Assembly (NCBI RefSeq): GCF_000633535.1
Contig: NZ_AYMR01000006.1
Span: forward strand, 248,001 to 312,000
Direction of reading: 5' to 3'
Source of the DNA: Leifsonia aquatica H1aii
GTDB lineage: Bacteria; Actinomycetota; Actinomycetes; Actinomycetales; Microbacteriaceae
Length of the DNA: 64,000 nucleotides
Below are positions 16,625 to 24,125 of the stretch, one piece after another. The position numbers were made by a program, and so were the translations under genes. Below the pieces are notes generated by a model. It was not told where the DNA came from, did not search any database, and saw only the letters and a program-made list of their open reading frames with translations. How positions within the stretch are numbered: the stretch's first letter is position 1; each line of letters opens with the position of its first letter.

Positions 16625-17410
16625 ATGACCGCAGTGCTCTACACCGGGGGCACCGGACGGATGGGCCGGGTGATCCGCGAGGGACTCGCCGGCCGCTACG
16701 ACCGCGTGGTGCTCTACGCCCGCAGCGCACCCGACGAACCGCTGCACCCGGGGGAGGAGGTCGTCGTCGGCGATCTCGCCGATCTGGACGCGCTGGAGCG
16801 CGCGGCCGCCGGCATCGACGTCATCGTCCACCTCGGCGGCATCGCCGACGAGGCGCCCTTCGAGCAGATCCGTGCCGCCAACATCGACGGCACCTACAAC
16901 GTCTACGAGGCCGCACGGCGGGCCGGCGTGCGCCGAGTGGTCTACGCCAGTTCCAACCACGTGGTCGGCTTCCACCCGGCCTCCGAGGTGCTGGACGAGT
17001 CCGCACCGCTGCGCCCCGACACCTACTACGGCGTGTCCAAGGCGTTCGGCGAGGCGCTCGCGTCGCTGTACCACGACAAGTGGGGAGTGGAGTCGGTGCT
17101 CCTGCGCATCGGCACCTTCCGTCCCGAGCCGGAGGACCGACGCCAGCTCGCGCTCTGGCTGAGCTGGCGCGACGGCATCGAGCTCACCCGCTGTGCGATC
17201 GAGAGCGGGCCGGTCGGCTGCCAGGTCGTCTACGGCTGCTCGGCGAACGCCGACGGCTGGTGGGACGGCCGGGCGGGCTGGGCCGCGATCGGCTTCCGCC
17301 CGCAGGACGACGCCGCCGACCACGCCGGCGCCGTCGACCACGCGGCCGCCGCGCCGCGGTTCCACGGCGGTGCTTTCACCGCATCCGACTACGAGGGAGG
17401 GATCTGGTGA
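16625..17410 (+). CDS. NAD-dependent sugar dehydrogenase, uronate-dehydrogenase-like SDR
   Basis: This extended SDR of 261 residues has the nucleotide-binding TGGTGRMGRVI at the N-terminus, the block YASSNHVVGFHP, and the catalytic YxxxK in TYYGVSKAFGE. The C-terminal LLRIGTFRPEPEDRRQLALWLSWRD is very like uronate dehydrogenases, which oxidise the C1 hydroxyl of a sugar acid to a lactone with NAD. The true substrate could be another aldose. It overlaps the next gene by 4 bp (GTGA), so a matched reaction sequence is likely. Confidence 0.88.
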   Translation: MTAVLYTGGTGRMGRVIREGLAGRYDRVVLYARSAPDEPLHPGEEVVVGDLADLDALERAAAGIDVIVHLGGIADEAPFEQIRAANIDGTYNVYEAARRAGVRRVVYASSNHVVGFHPASEVLDESAPLRPDTYYGVSKAFGEALASLYHDKWGVESVLLRIGTFRPEPEDRRQLALWLSWRDGIELTRCAIESGPVGCQVVYGCSANADGWWDGRAGWAAIGFRPQDDAADHAGAVDHAAAAPRFHGGAFTASDYEGGIW

Positions 17411-18399
17411 GCGCCGCCGCCGAATCCATCGATGTCCTGATCACCACCGCGTTCCTGCAGCCGGGCGACGAGGTCGACGAGACGCTGCGGGCGGCGGGGC
17501 TGCGCACGCACCACGCGCCGGAGCTGGCGGCCCTGCCCGCGACGGAGCGGGCGCGCATCCTGTCGCAGGTGCGGGGCATCATCGCGGGCACGCAGCCGCT
17601 GCGCGCGGCCGACCTGGAGCAGGCGCTGCGGCTCGAGATCGTGGTGCGCACGGGTGTCGGCTACGACAGCGTCGACGTCGCCGCCGCGACCGCGCAGGGG
17701 GTCCCCGTGTGCGTGACGGCCGGTGCCAACCGGCAGGCGGTCGCCGAGCATGTCTTCGCCCTGATGCTCGCCGCCGCGCGCCGCGTGCCGGAGAACATCG
17801 AGAACCTCGCCGCCGGCCGCTGGCAGCAGCTCACCGGACGGGAGCTGCACGGTGCCACGCTCGGCATCCTGGGCCTCGGGTCGATCGGCAAGGCCGTCGC
17901 CGGCATCGCCCGCGGGTTCGGGATGCGCGTCATCGCCTACGACCCGTACTTCGACGAGGACTTCGCGGCGGCCAACGGCATCCGTCGCGCCACCCTCGAC
18001 GAGGTCGTGTCCGAGGCCGACTTCATCACCCTCCACCTCTTCCTCGACGACTCCACGCGCAACCTGATCGACGCCGAGCGCCTCGCCGCGATGAAGAGCG
18101 ACGCGATCCTCGTCAACACCGCGCGCGGTGGGATCGTGGACGAGGACGCCCTCGTCGCCGCCGTGCGCGACGGCGTCATCGGCGGGGCGGCACTCGACGT
18201 CTTCGCCGCCGAACCGCTGCCGGCCGACAGTCCGCTGCTGCACACCCCCGGCATCGTGGCGACCACGCACGTGGCCGGGGCGACCCGCGAGGCCCGCGGC
18301 GAGTCCGGCCGGATGGCCGCCGCCAACGTGATCGGTGTGCTGGCCGGCGATGCGCCCCGCTTCGTCGTCAACCCCGACTACCAGGCGGTGCCCGCATGA
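17407..18399 (+). CDS. D-2-hydroxyacid dehydrogenase (phosphoglycerate-dehydrogenase family)
   Basis: This protein of 330 residues has a central Rossmann domain (LGILGLGSIGKAVAG, then AYDP as the cofactor-selecting end of strand 2). The catalytic Arg lies in RTGVGYDSVD, and the NTARGGIVDE and ALDVFAAEPLP blocks are present. The catalytic His lies in ATTHVAGATREARGE. Such enzymes interconvert 2-hydroxy and 2-keto acids with NAD(P). In this cluster it could make the 2-oxo acid that the OtnI-like isomerase and the kinase then process, in the role LtnD or PdxA2 play in tetronate pathways. It starts with GTG overlapping the upstream stop. Confidence 0.9.
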   Translation: MSAAAESIDVLITTAFLQPGDEVDETLRAAGLRTHHAPELAALPATERARILSQVRGIIAGTQPLRAADLEQALRLEIVVRTGVGYDSVDVAAATAQGVPVCVTAGANRQAVAEHVFALMLAAARRVPENIENLAAGRWQQLTGRELHGATLGILGLGSIGKAVAGIARGFGMRVIAYDPYFDEDFAAANGIRRATLDEVVSEADFITLHLFLDDSTRNLIDAERLAAMKSDAILVNTARGGIVDEDALVAAVRDGVIGGAALDVFAAEPLPADSPLLHTPGIVATTHVAGATREARGESGRMAAANVIGVLAGDAPRFVVNPDYQAVPA

Positions 18400-19202
18400 T
18401 CGTCGAGACCGCGGGCGGCCCCGTGCGGCTCGCCGCCAACCTGAAGTGGCTGTTCACCGAGCTGCCGTTCGAGCAGCGGTTCGACGCCGCCGCGGCCGCC
18501 GGATTCAGCGGCGTCGAGTTCGCGTCGCCCTACGACCTCCCGGCGGAGCGGGTCCGCCGCCTGCTGGACGCGGCGGGACTGGAGCAGGTGCTGATCAACA
18601 CGCCGGCCGGCCCGGCCGGCTCCCCGACGGTGATGGGGGCGGCGTACGTGCCCGAGGCGCGGGAGGAGTTCCGCGCGGGCGTGGACCGCGCGCTGCAGTA
18701 CGCGACCGTGCTCGGCACCTCGGTCGTCCACGTCATGTCGGGGCTGCGGCCGGACGGGGTCGACGCGGACCGCGCCTTCGCCTCCTACGTCGCCAACATC
18801 GGCTGGGCCGCCGAGCGGGCCCGGGGTACGGGGGTGCGCATCGCGCTGGAGGCCATCAACAAGCGCGACCAGCCGCGCTACGGCCTGGCGACGATGGAGA
18901 CCGCGGCCGCGGTGGCCGAGGCCGTCGATCCCGAGACCGTCGGCGTGCTCTTCGACGTCTACCACGCGCAGGTCGACGGCGGGGACCTGATCACCCGCTT
19001 CGACCGGCTGCTCCCGCGCATCGCGCACATCCAGGTGGCGGACAACCCCGGTCGCGGCGAGCCGGGAACGGGTGAGATCGCCTACGACCGGGTGCTCGCT
19101 CACATCGCCGCCGGCAGCTACGACGGCTGGATCGGCTGCGAGTACGGTCCCGTCGCGGGCACCGTCGACGGCCTGGCCTGGACAGAGAGGATCGCGCGAT
19201 GA
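18396..19202 (+). CDS. otnI: Hydroxypyruvate isomerase-like TIM barrel (OtnI type)
   Basis: This protein of 268 residues belongs to the AP-endonuclease-2/hydroxypyruvate isomerase barrels. It opens with AANLKWLFTELPFEQRFDAA and GFSGVEFASPYD, with candidate metal/catalytic glutamates in IALEAINKRD and CEYGPVAGT. The blocks LFDVYHAQV and HIQVADNPGRGEPGTGE match the family strongly. Next to a DUF1537 kinase and a class II aldolase it corresponds to OtnI, the 2-oxo-tetronate isomerase of threonate/erythronate catabolism. It overlaps both neighbours by 4 bp. Confidence 0.87.
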   Translation: MIVETAGGPVRLAANLKWLFTELPFEQRFDAAAAAGFSGVEFASPYDLPAERVRRLLDAAGLEQVLINTPAGPAGSPTVMGAAYVPEAREEFRAGVDRALQYATVLGTSVVHVMSGLRPDGVDADRAFASYVANIGWAAERARGTGVRIALEAINKRDQPRYGLATMETAAAVAEAVDPETVGVLFDVYHAQVDGGDLITRFDRLLPRIAHIQVADNPGRGEPGTGEIAYDRVLAHIAAGSYDGWIGCEYGPVAGTVDGLAWTERIAR

Positions 19203-19885
19203 CCCCCGCGGACGCGACCGCCCCCGTGAAGATCGCCCTGATCAGCGCGACCCCGCTGGCCATCCCGCCCGCCGCGGCCGCCCTGGCCGACGCGCTGCCC
19301 GACGGCACGGTCTGGAACCTGCTCGACGACCGCCTGCTCGCCGATGCGGAGCTGCAGGGCGGGATCACGCCGCCGCTCGCCGCGCGCATGGACCACCTGA
19401 TCGAGCTCGCGCTCGCCGGTGGAGCGGACGGCGTGCTGCTGACCTGCTCGCAGTTCGGCGCCCGCGCCGACGTGCGCGATCGCGCCGCCGATCCGGCGGC
19501 CGTGCTCTCCGCCGACGGCCCGCTCTTCGCCGAGGCGGTCGAGCACCGGCCGGCGCGCGTGCTCCTCGTCGCCTCCCTGGACTCGGCGGCCGCCGACAGC
19601 GCGGAGCGCCTCGCCCAGGCGTTCGCCGCCGCAGGCTCCGCCGCCGTCGTCGTGCCGGTGGTGGTGTCCGCCGCTGCCCGTCCGGCTCCCGGCGACCGCC
19701 TCGACGCGGTGCTCGGCTCGGCCATCGCGGCGGTCGAGGAACCCTACGACCTCGTGGTGCTCGCCCAGTACTCGCTCGCCGCGGCCGCCGACGCGCTCGC
19801 GGAACGGTTCGGCGTGCCCGTGCTCGACGGTCCGCGCGCGGCCGCGCGGCGGCTCGCCGCCGAGATCGCCGAGCGTATCCGATGA
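19199..19885 (+). CDS. Asp/Glu racemase-like protein with a single cysteine
   Basis: This protein of 228 residues has the two-domain Asp/Glu racemase-like pattern (IALISATPLAIPPA at the start, GGADGVLLTCSQFG, then VVLAQYSLAAAADAL). True racemases use two cysteines. Here the only cysteine is C83 in LLTCSQFG, and the second site reads AQYS. The protein may therefore be an isomerase, decarboxylase or lyase of this superfamily rather than a racemase. It is locked into the cluster by ATGA overlaps on both sides. Confidence 0.75.
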   Translation: MTPADATAPVKIALISATPLAIPPAAAALADALPDGTVWNLLDDRLLADAELQGGITPPLAARMDHLIELALAGGADGVLLTCSQFGARADVRDRAADPAAVLSADGPLFAEAVEHRPARVLLVASLDSAAADSAERLAQAFAAAGSAAVVVPVVVSAAARPAPGDRLDAVLGSAIAAVEEPYDLVVLAQYSLAAAADALAERFGVPVLDGPRAAARRLAAEIAERIR

Positions 19886-21189
19886 GCACGCCGCCGCGGG
19901 CCGCCGTCCGCCCGATGCTCGGTGTCGTCGCCGACGACGTCACCGGGGCCACCGACGTCGCCGCCGCCCTGAGCCGGGCCGGGCTGCGCACCCTGCTCTC
20001 CCTGACCAGCGACCTCGGTGACCCGGAGACCGCCGCGGAGACCGCAGCGGACGCCGCCGCGGGCGACTCGGCCGTCGACGCGATCGTCGTCGGCCTGAAG
20101 ACCCGCTCCCTGCCCGCCGCCGAGGCCGTCGCCCAGAGCCTGGCGGCCGTCGACGCCCTCCGCCGTCGCGGTGCGCGCCAGTTCTACGTGAAGTACTGCT
20201 CGACGTTCGACTCCACCGCCGAGGGGAACATCGGGCCGATCACCGAAGCTCTGGCCGTGCGGCTCGGGGCGCGGACCGTCGTGACGACGCCCGCCGCCCC
20301 GCTGCACGGCCGGACCGTCTACCAGGGCCACCTCTTCGTCGGAGACGCTCTGCTGGACGAGACGCACATGCGCGAGCACCCGATCACCCCGATGCGGGAC
20401 TCGTCGGTGCCGCGCCTCCTCCGGCCCCAGAGTGCCGGTGCTGTGGGGCTGCTGCCGCTCGACGCGGTGCGCGCGGGAGCCGTGCAGGTGCGGGAGCGGA
20501 TCGCAGCGGCCGAGGCCGACGGCATCGGCCAGCTCGTGGCGGACGCCGTGAGCGAGGACGACCTCTCGACCCTCGCGGAGGCGATCGACGACGCGGTGCT
20601 GGTCGCCGGATCCGCGGGGCTGATCGGTGCGATGGCGCTGCGCCGTCCGCGGTCGGAGGCCGCCGCCGTTCCTCCGCCCACCGCGCGCACCGCGATCATC
20701 GCGGGCAGTTGCTCGCGACGCACGCTGGAGCAGATCGACCGCTTCCGCGCGACCGAGGCGCCGTCCCACCACATCGTCGCCACCGCAGGCGACACCGCGA
20801 CGAGCCTCGCCGAACGGGCGCTCGCCTGGTGGGACGAGCTGCCCGAGGGCGCCTCCGGACTGCTCTACTCGTCCAGCCCCGCCGACGAGCGCGCGAGCAC
20901 CGTCGCGGGCGCGGCCGAACTGTACGAGCAGGCGGCGGGCCGGATCGCGGCCGGACTGGCGCAGCGCGGCGTGCAACGGATGCTCATCGCCGGCGGCGAG
21001 ACCTCGGGTGCGGTGATCCGCGCCCTCGGCACCGGGACGGCCATCGTGGGGGAGGAGGCCGCCCTCGGCGCCCCCTGGATCCACGACGTCGAGCACGACC
21101 TGCACCTGGTGCTCAAGTCGGGCAACTTCGGCGAGCCCGGACTGTTCGTCGACGTCGCCCTGCGCGACGCGGTCGAGGCCGGGCGATGA
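19882..21189 (+). CDS. otnK: Four-carbon acid sugar kinase (DUF1537, OtnK type)
   Basis: This protein of 435 residues has the N-terminal substrate domain with VVADDVTGATDVAAAL, YVKYCSTFDSTAEGNIGPI and a PAAPLHGRTVYQGHLFV segment. The C-terminal nucleotide domain has IIAGSCSRRTLEQI, the glycine-rich IAGGETSGAVIRAL and VLKSGNFGEPGLF. These are the hallmarks of the DUF1537 kinases that phosphorylate 3- or 2-oxo-tetronates with ATP. It overlaps its neighbours by 4 bp. The exact substrate cannot be read from sequence. Confidence 0.92.
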   Translation: MSTPPRAAVRPMLGVVADDVTGATDVAAALSRAGLRTLLSLTSDLGDPETAAETAADAAAGDSAVDAIVVGLKTRSLPAAEAVAQSLAAVDALRRRGARQFYVKYCSTFDSTAEGNIGPITEALAVRLGARTVVTTPAAPLHGRTVYQGHLFVGDALLDETHMREHPITPMRDSSVPRLLRPQSAGAVGLLPLDAVRAGAVQVRERIAAAEADGIGQLVADAVSEDDLSTLAEAIDDAVLVAGSAGLIGAMALRRPRSEAAAVPPPTARTAIIAGSCSRRTLEQIDRFRATEAPSHHIVATAGDTATSLAERALAWWDELPEGASGLLYSSSPADERASTVAGAAELYEQAAGRIAAGLAQRGVQRMLIAGGETSGAVIRALGTGTAIVGEEAALGAPWIHDVEHDLHLVLKSGNFGEPGLFVDVALRDAVEAGR

Positions 21190-21842
21190 GCGACCACGCG
21201 AACCCCGCCGCCCTGGCCGTCGAGCGGGTGGCCCACGACATCCACCGTCGCGGACTGACCCACGGCCGCACCGGCAACCTCGCGGTGCGCGACGGGGAGC
21301 GGGTGCTCGTCACCCCGACCGGCGTCAGCCTGGGCGACGTGACCGCTGCGGACCTCTCCATCGTCGACCTGGCCGGCACCCACCTCGCCGGCCCGCGCCC
21401 GACCAAGGAAGCCTTCCTGCACGTCGCCGTGCTCCGCGCGCGCCCCGGTGACAACGCGGTCGTGCACACCCACTCCGTGCACGCGGCCGCGCTCTCCTGC
21501 CTGGACGGGCTGGACCCCGAGCGGCCGCTGCCCCCGCTGACCGCCTACTACGGCATGCGCGTGGGTGCGCTGCGGCTTCTGCCGTACTCCGCTCCGGGCG
21601 ACCCCGCGGCCGCGGACGCCGTGGAGGAGGCCGCGCGCGCCTCCCACGCGCTCCTGCTGCGCAATCACGGCCCGGTCGTCGCCGGCGCCGATCTCGCCGA
21701 GGCGCTCGACGCGCTGGAGGAGCTCGAGCACACCGCGCAGCTCTTCCTCCTCACCCGCGGGCTCCGGACGGCATCGCTCTCCGACGAACAGGTCGCCGCC
21801 CTCCAGCCCCGAACGACCACCGGAAAGGCCCCCACCCCATGA
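21186..21842 (+). CDS. otnC: Class II aldolase/decarboxylase (OtnC type)
   Basis: This protein of 218 residues has the class II aldolase/adducin fold, with zinc ligands in VVHTHSVHAAALSCL and LLLRNHGPVVAG, the phosphate-binding HGRTGNLAVRD, and the general-base region PTKEAFLHVAV. In the Otn pathway OtnC acts on the 4-phospho-3-oxo-tetronate made by OtnK and gives dihydroxyacetone phosphate. The same fold also serves sugar-phosphate aldolases. The overlapping kinase gene upstream supports an Otn-type role. Confidence 0.9.
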   Translation: MSDHANPAALAVERVAHDIHRRGLTHGRTGNLAVRDGERVLVTPTGVSLGDVTAADLSIVDLAGTHLAGPRPTKEAFLHVAVLRARPGDNAVVHTHSVHAAALSCLDGLDPERPLPPLTAYYGMRVGALRLLPYSAPGDPAAADAVEEAARASHALLLRNHGPVVAGADLAEALDALEELEHTAQLFLLTRGLRTASLSDEQVAALQPRTTTGKAPTP

Positions 21843-22516
21843 TCACCCTCTACAGCGGACTCGTCGTCCGCCAGCCGCTGGTCGAGACCGTGATCCCGGT
21901 CTTCGAGGCGGAGCACGGCGTGCGTGTCGAGGCGACGTTCGAGCCGACGACCCGGCTGCTGCAGCGCATCGAGGACGGCGACCGCCCGGACCTCGTGCTC
22001 GGCGTGGCGTCGTCCGTGCGCGACCTGGCCCGCGACGGCGTCGTCGACGCGGCGGCGATCGAGGACATCGCGGTCTCTGCGGTGGGCTTCGCGCGGCTCC
22101 CCGAGACCCCGGCGCCCGCCGACTCCGGCGCGCAGACCTTCCTGGATTACCTGATGGCCGCCCGCGCCGTCGCCTACACGCTCTCGGGCGCCAGCGGCCT
22201 CCACTTCATCGCGGTGCTCCGCGAGCACGGGCTGTTGGAGCGCCTCGACGAGCGGGCGGTGCGGTTCGAGTCGGGCCTGACCGCGGAGGCGGTCGTCGAC
22301 GGCCGCGCCGACATCGCCGTGCAGCAGGTGAGCGAGCTGCGCTCGGTCGCCGGTCCGCACGTGGTGGAGCCGATCCCGCACGAACTCCAGGCGTACGCGC
22401 GCTTCGCGATCGGCGCGCGCACCGGCGCCCCCCAGGCGGCCAGGGACTTCGCCCGGCTGCTGACGGAGCCCTCCGCGCAGGAGGCGTTCGCCGCGGCCGG
22501 GCTCAGCCGCCCCTGA
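21839..22516 (+). CDS. ModA-like substrate-binding protein without signal peptide
   Basis: This protein of 225 residues has the periplasmic-binding-protein type 2 pattern of ModA/AcoC-like proteins: ITLYSGLVVRQPLVETVIPVFE, PDLVLGVASSVRDLARDGVV and DIAVQQVSELRSVAG. It starts directly with MITLYS, so there is no signal peptide or lipobox. The ATG overlaps the aldolase stop by 4 bp, which fixes the start. It is therefore probably a cytoplasmic sensor, chaperone or enzyme built on a binding-protein fold, not a transporter component. No permease genes are next to it. Confidence 0.8.
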   Translation: MITLYSGLVVRQPLVETVIPVFEAEHGVRVEATFEPTTRLLQRIEDGDRPDLVLGVASSVRDLARDGVVDAAAIEDIAVSAVGFARLPETPAPADSGAQTFLDYLMAARAVAYTLSGASGLHFIAVLREHGLLERLDERAVRFESGLTAEAVVDGRADIAVQQVSELRSVAGPHVVEPIPHELQAYARFAIGARTGAPQAARDFARLLTEPSAQEAFAAAGLSRP

Positions 22517-22540
22517 CGCCGCGCGACCGGCACCCTCGCT

Positions 22541-22577
22541 CCGAGAGCACCCGAGAACATCCGAGAACGAACCGAGA
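22541..22577 (+). repeat. Four phased CCGAGA repeats before the nucleoside hydrolase gene
   Basis: CCGAGA occurs at 22541, 22551, 22561 and 22572, a period of 10-11 bases. The last copy merges with the ribosome site GAGAAGGAAG of the nucleoside hydrolase gene. The period equals one DNA helix turn. Confidence 0.6.
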
Positions 22578-22591
22578 AGGAAGCTGGACCG

Positions 22592-23578
22592 ATGAGAAAA
22601 GTCGTGGTCGACACCGACACCGGCGTGGACGACGCCCTGGCGCTGATGCTGCTGGCAGCGGACCCCGAGGTGGAGATCCTCGCCGTGCTGAGCGTCTTCG
22701 GCAACACCCACGGCGACCGCGCCGCCGACAATGCCCGCTACGTGCTGGACACCTGCGGCCGGCAGGATGTGCCCGTCTACCGGGGGGCGGATGCGCCGCT
22801 GAAGCAGGAGTTGCGCCTGTCGGCGGGCATCCACGGCGACGACGGGTTCGGCAACACCGGGCTGCGGCCAGCCGCACCGGTGCCTGCCGAGCCGCGCGGC
22901 GTCCCAGTCCTCCTCGAGCTGGTCGAGGCGCACGACGGCGAGATCGACTACGTCGCCCTCGGCCCGCAGACCAACCTGGCGATCGCGCTGCAGACCGAGC
23001 CCGCGCTGATGCAGCGGCTGCGGAGCACGACCATCGTCGGCACCCTGGGCCCGGCGCTCTACCACGACACCGAGCCGTGGGCCGATCGGCGCTTCCGCGT
23101 CTCCCGCGACCCGAACGTCTCCTTCGACATCGATGCGGCCCAGGAGGTCGCCGCGCGGGAGGGGGACATCACCTGGTGCGGACCCTACGTCACCCGTCAG
23201 GCCATGGTGCCCGAGGACTTCTTCCTCGAGATCGCGGCCTCGACCGGCTTCGCCCCGGCGGAGCTGATCACGAAGATCAGCGCGGACTACGCCGGCTTCT
23301 ACACGCGGTCGTACCCGCAGCCCGACGGCAAGCGGATCATGGGCATCAACGACAGCCTCGCCGTGGCGAGCCTGCTGCGCCCGGACCTCGTGGCCGGGTC
23401 GGTGCAGCGACCGCTGCAGACGTTCGAGGACCCGCAGACCGGCGACCGCTACCTCGCCGGCGTGCATCCGGTGCGGGGCGAGACGCGTCCCCTCCACCGG
23501 GTGATCTTCGACATGGACTTCGACGGCGTGCTGGAGCTGATCGGCGATGTGCTGCGCCGGCCGCTGCCCTGGCGCTGA
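22592..23578 (+). CDS. Nucleoside hydrolase (IunH family)
   Basis: This protein of 328 residues begins with the calcium/ribose-binding signature VVVDTDTGVDDALALML (DTDTGVDD at 7-14) and has VFGNTHGD and YVALGPQTNLAIAL. It should hydrolyse the N-glycosidic bond of a nucleoside-like substrate. The position that is usually His-Asp near the C-terminus reads Asn253-Asp254 (GINDSLAVA). The metal ligand Asp is kept, but the histidine linked to leaving-base activation is gone, so the substrate may be unusual. It follows the tetronate genes after a 75-base spacer with a strong ribosome site. Confidence 0.9.
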   Translation: MRKVVVDTDTGVDDALALMLLAADPEVEILAVLSVFGNTHGDRAADNARYVLDTCGRQDVPVYRGADAPLKQELRLSAGIHGDDGFGNTGLRPAAPVPAEPRGVPVLLELVEAHDGEIDYVALGPQTNLAIALQTEPALMQRLRSTTIVGTLGPALYHDTEPWADRRFRVSRDPNVSFDIDAAQEVAAREGDITWCGPYVTRQAMVPEDFFLEIAASTGFAPAELITKISADYAGFYTRSYPQPDGKRIMGINDSLAVASLLRPDLVAGSVQRPLQTFEDPQTGDRYLAGVHPVRGETRPLHRVIFDMDFDGVLELIGDVLRRPLPWR

Positions 23579-23605
23579 TCGCCGGGCCGGCGGCGCCGGG
23601 CGCGC

Positions 23606-24019
23606 TCAGTCGTACGAGCGCGCCCGCACCCACGGCATCGGGAGCAGCTCGGGCGAGGTGACGGCGACCACCGCGTCGCCGGCGTCCACCAGCACGCGCA
23701 CCCCCGGGGCCAGCGCCGGGACCAGCTCGCGGCACACCCCGCACGGGTTGATCACCCGCGGCACGTCGTCCTCGCCGAGCCCGACCGCCACGATCGTCTC
23801 GAGCTCCGCCTCCCCGGCGAGCTTGGCGTTCGCGATCGCCGTGCTCTCCGCGCAGACGCTCACCCGCGGAGAGCGGAGGCTCACCCCGAGGTACACCGCA
23901 CCGGTCGCGCCACGCACCGCCGCGGCCACCCGGACCGCGGCGGGGTCATGCACCCGGACCAGCGCGGCCGAGGCCTCCGCGATCAGCGTCTCGTCGGTCG
24001 TCGTCATCGTGTGAACCAT
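23606..24019 (-). CDS. Cytidine deaminase-family protein
   Basis: This protein of 137 residues has the zinc site of the tetrameric cytidine deaminases: VCAESTAIANA (Cys ligand and catalytic Glu) and INPCGVCREL (two Cys ligands). It should deaminate cytidine or a related nucleoside. It is convergent with the nucleoside hydrolase gene and divergent from the MFS gene, sharing the operator at 24047-24062 with the latter. The ATG at 24019 has AAGGGAG upstream; 24007 is an alternative. The placement suggests nucleoside salvage or breakdown as part of the cluster's task. Confidence 0.88.
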   Translation of the reverse strand: MVHTMTTTDETLIAEASAALVRVHDPAAVRVAAAVRGATGAVYLGVSLRSPRVSVCAESTAIANAKLAGEAELETIVAVGLGEDDVPRVINPCGVCRELVPALAPGVRVLVDAGDAVVAVTSPELLPMPWVRARSYD

Positions 24020-24046
24020 CGTCGGCTCCCTTTCCGTGAGTGCGGC

Positions 24047-24062
24047 TATCGCTATACTATAG
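24047..24062. promoter_or_regulatory. Second operator of the FCD-regulated cluster (divergent promoter)
   Basis: TATCGCTATACTATAG is identical to 16 bases of the perfect palindrome at 15800-15826, including its core CTATACTATAG. The outer right arm is not conserved. It lies between the divergent deaminase and MFS genes and contains -10-like hexamers in both directions. Confidence 0.75.
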
Positions 24063-24125
24063 TTTTGACAGCCTCCCGAATCCCCCCAACCTCCCCGATC
24101 TGCGATGAGCGAAGGAGCTCACAGA

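Noticed and set aside
22541-22577. CRISPR-like array
   Set aside because: The repeat unit is only 6 bases with 4-5-base gaps and there are no cas genes anywhere in the window.
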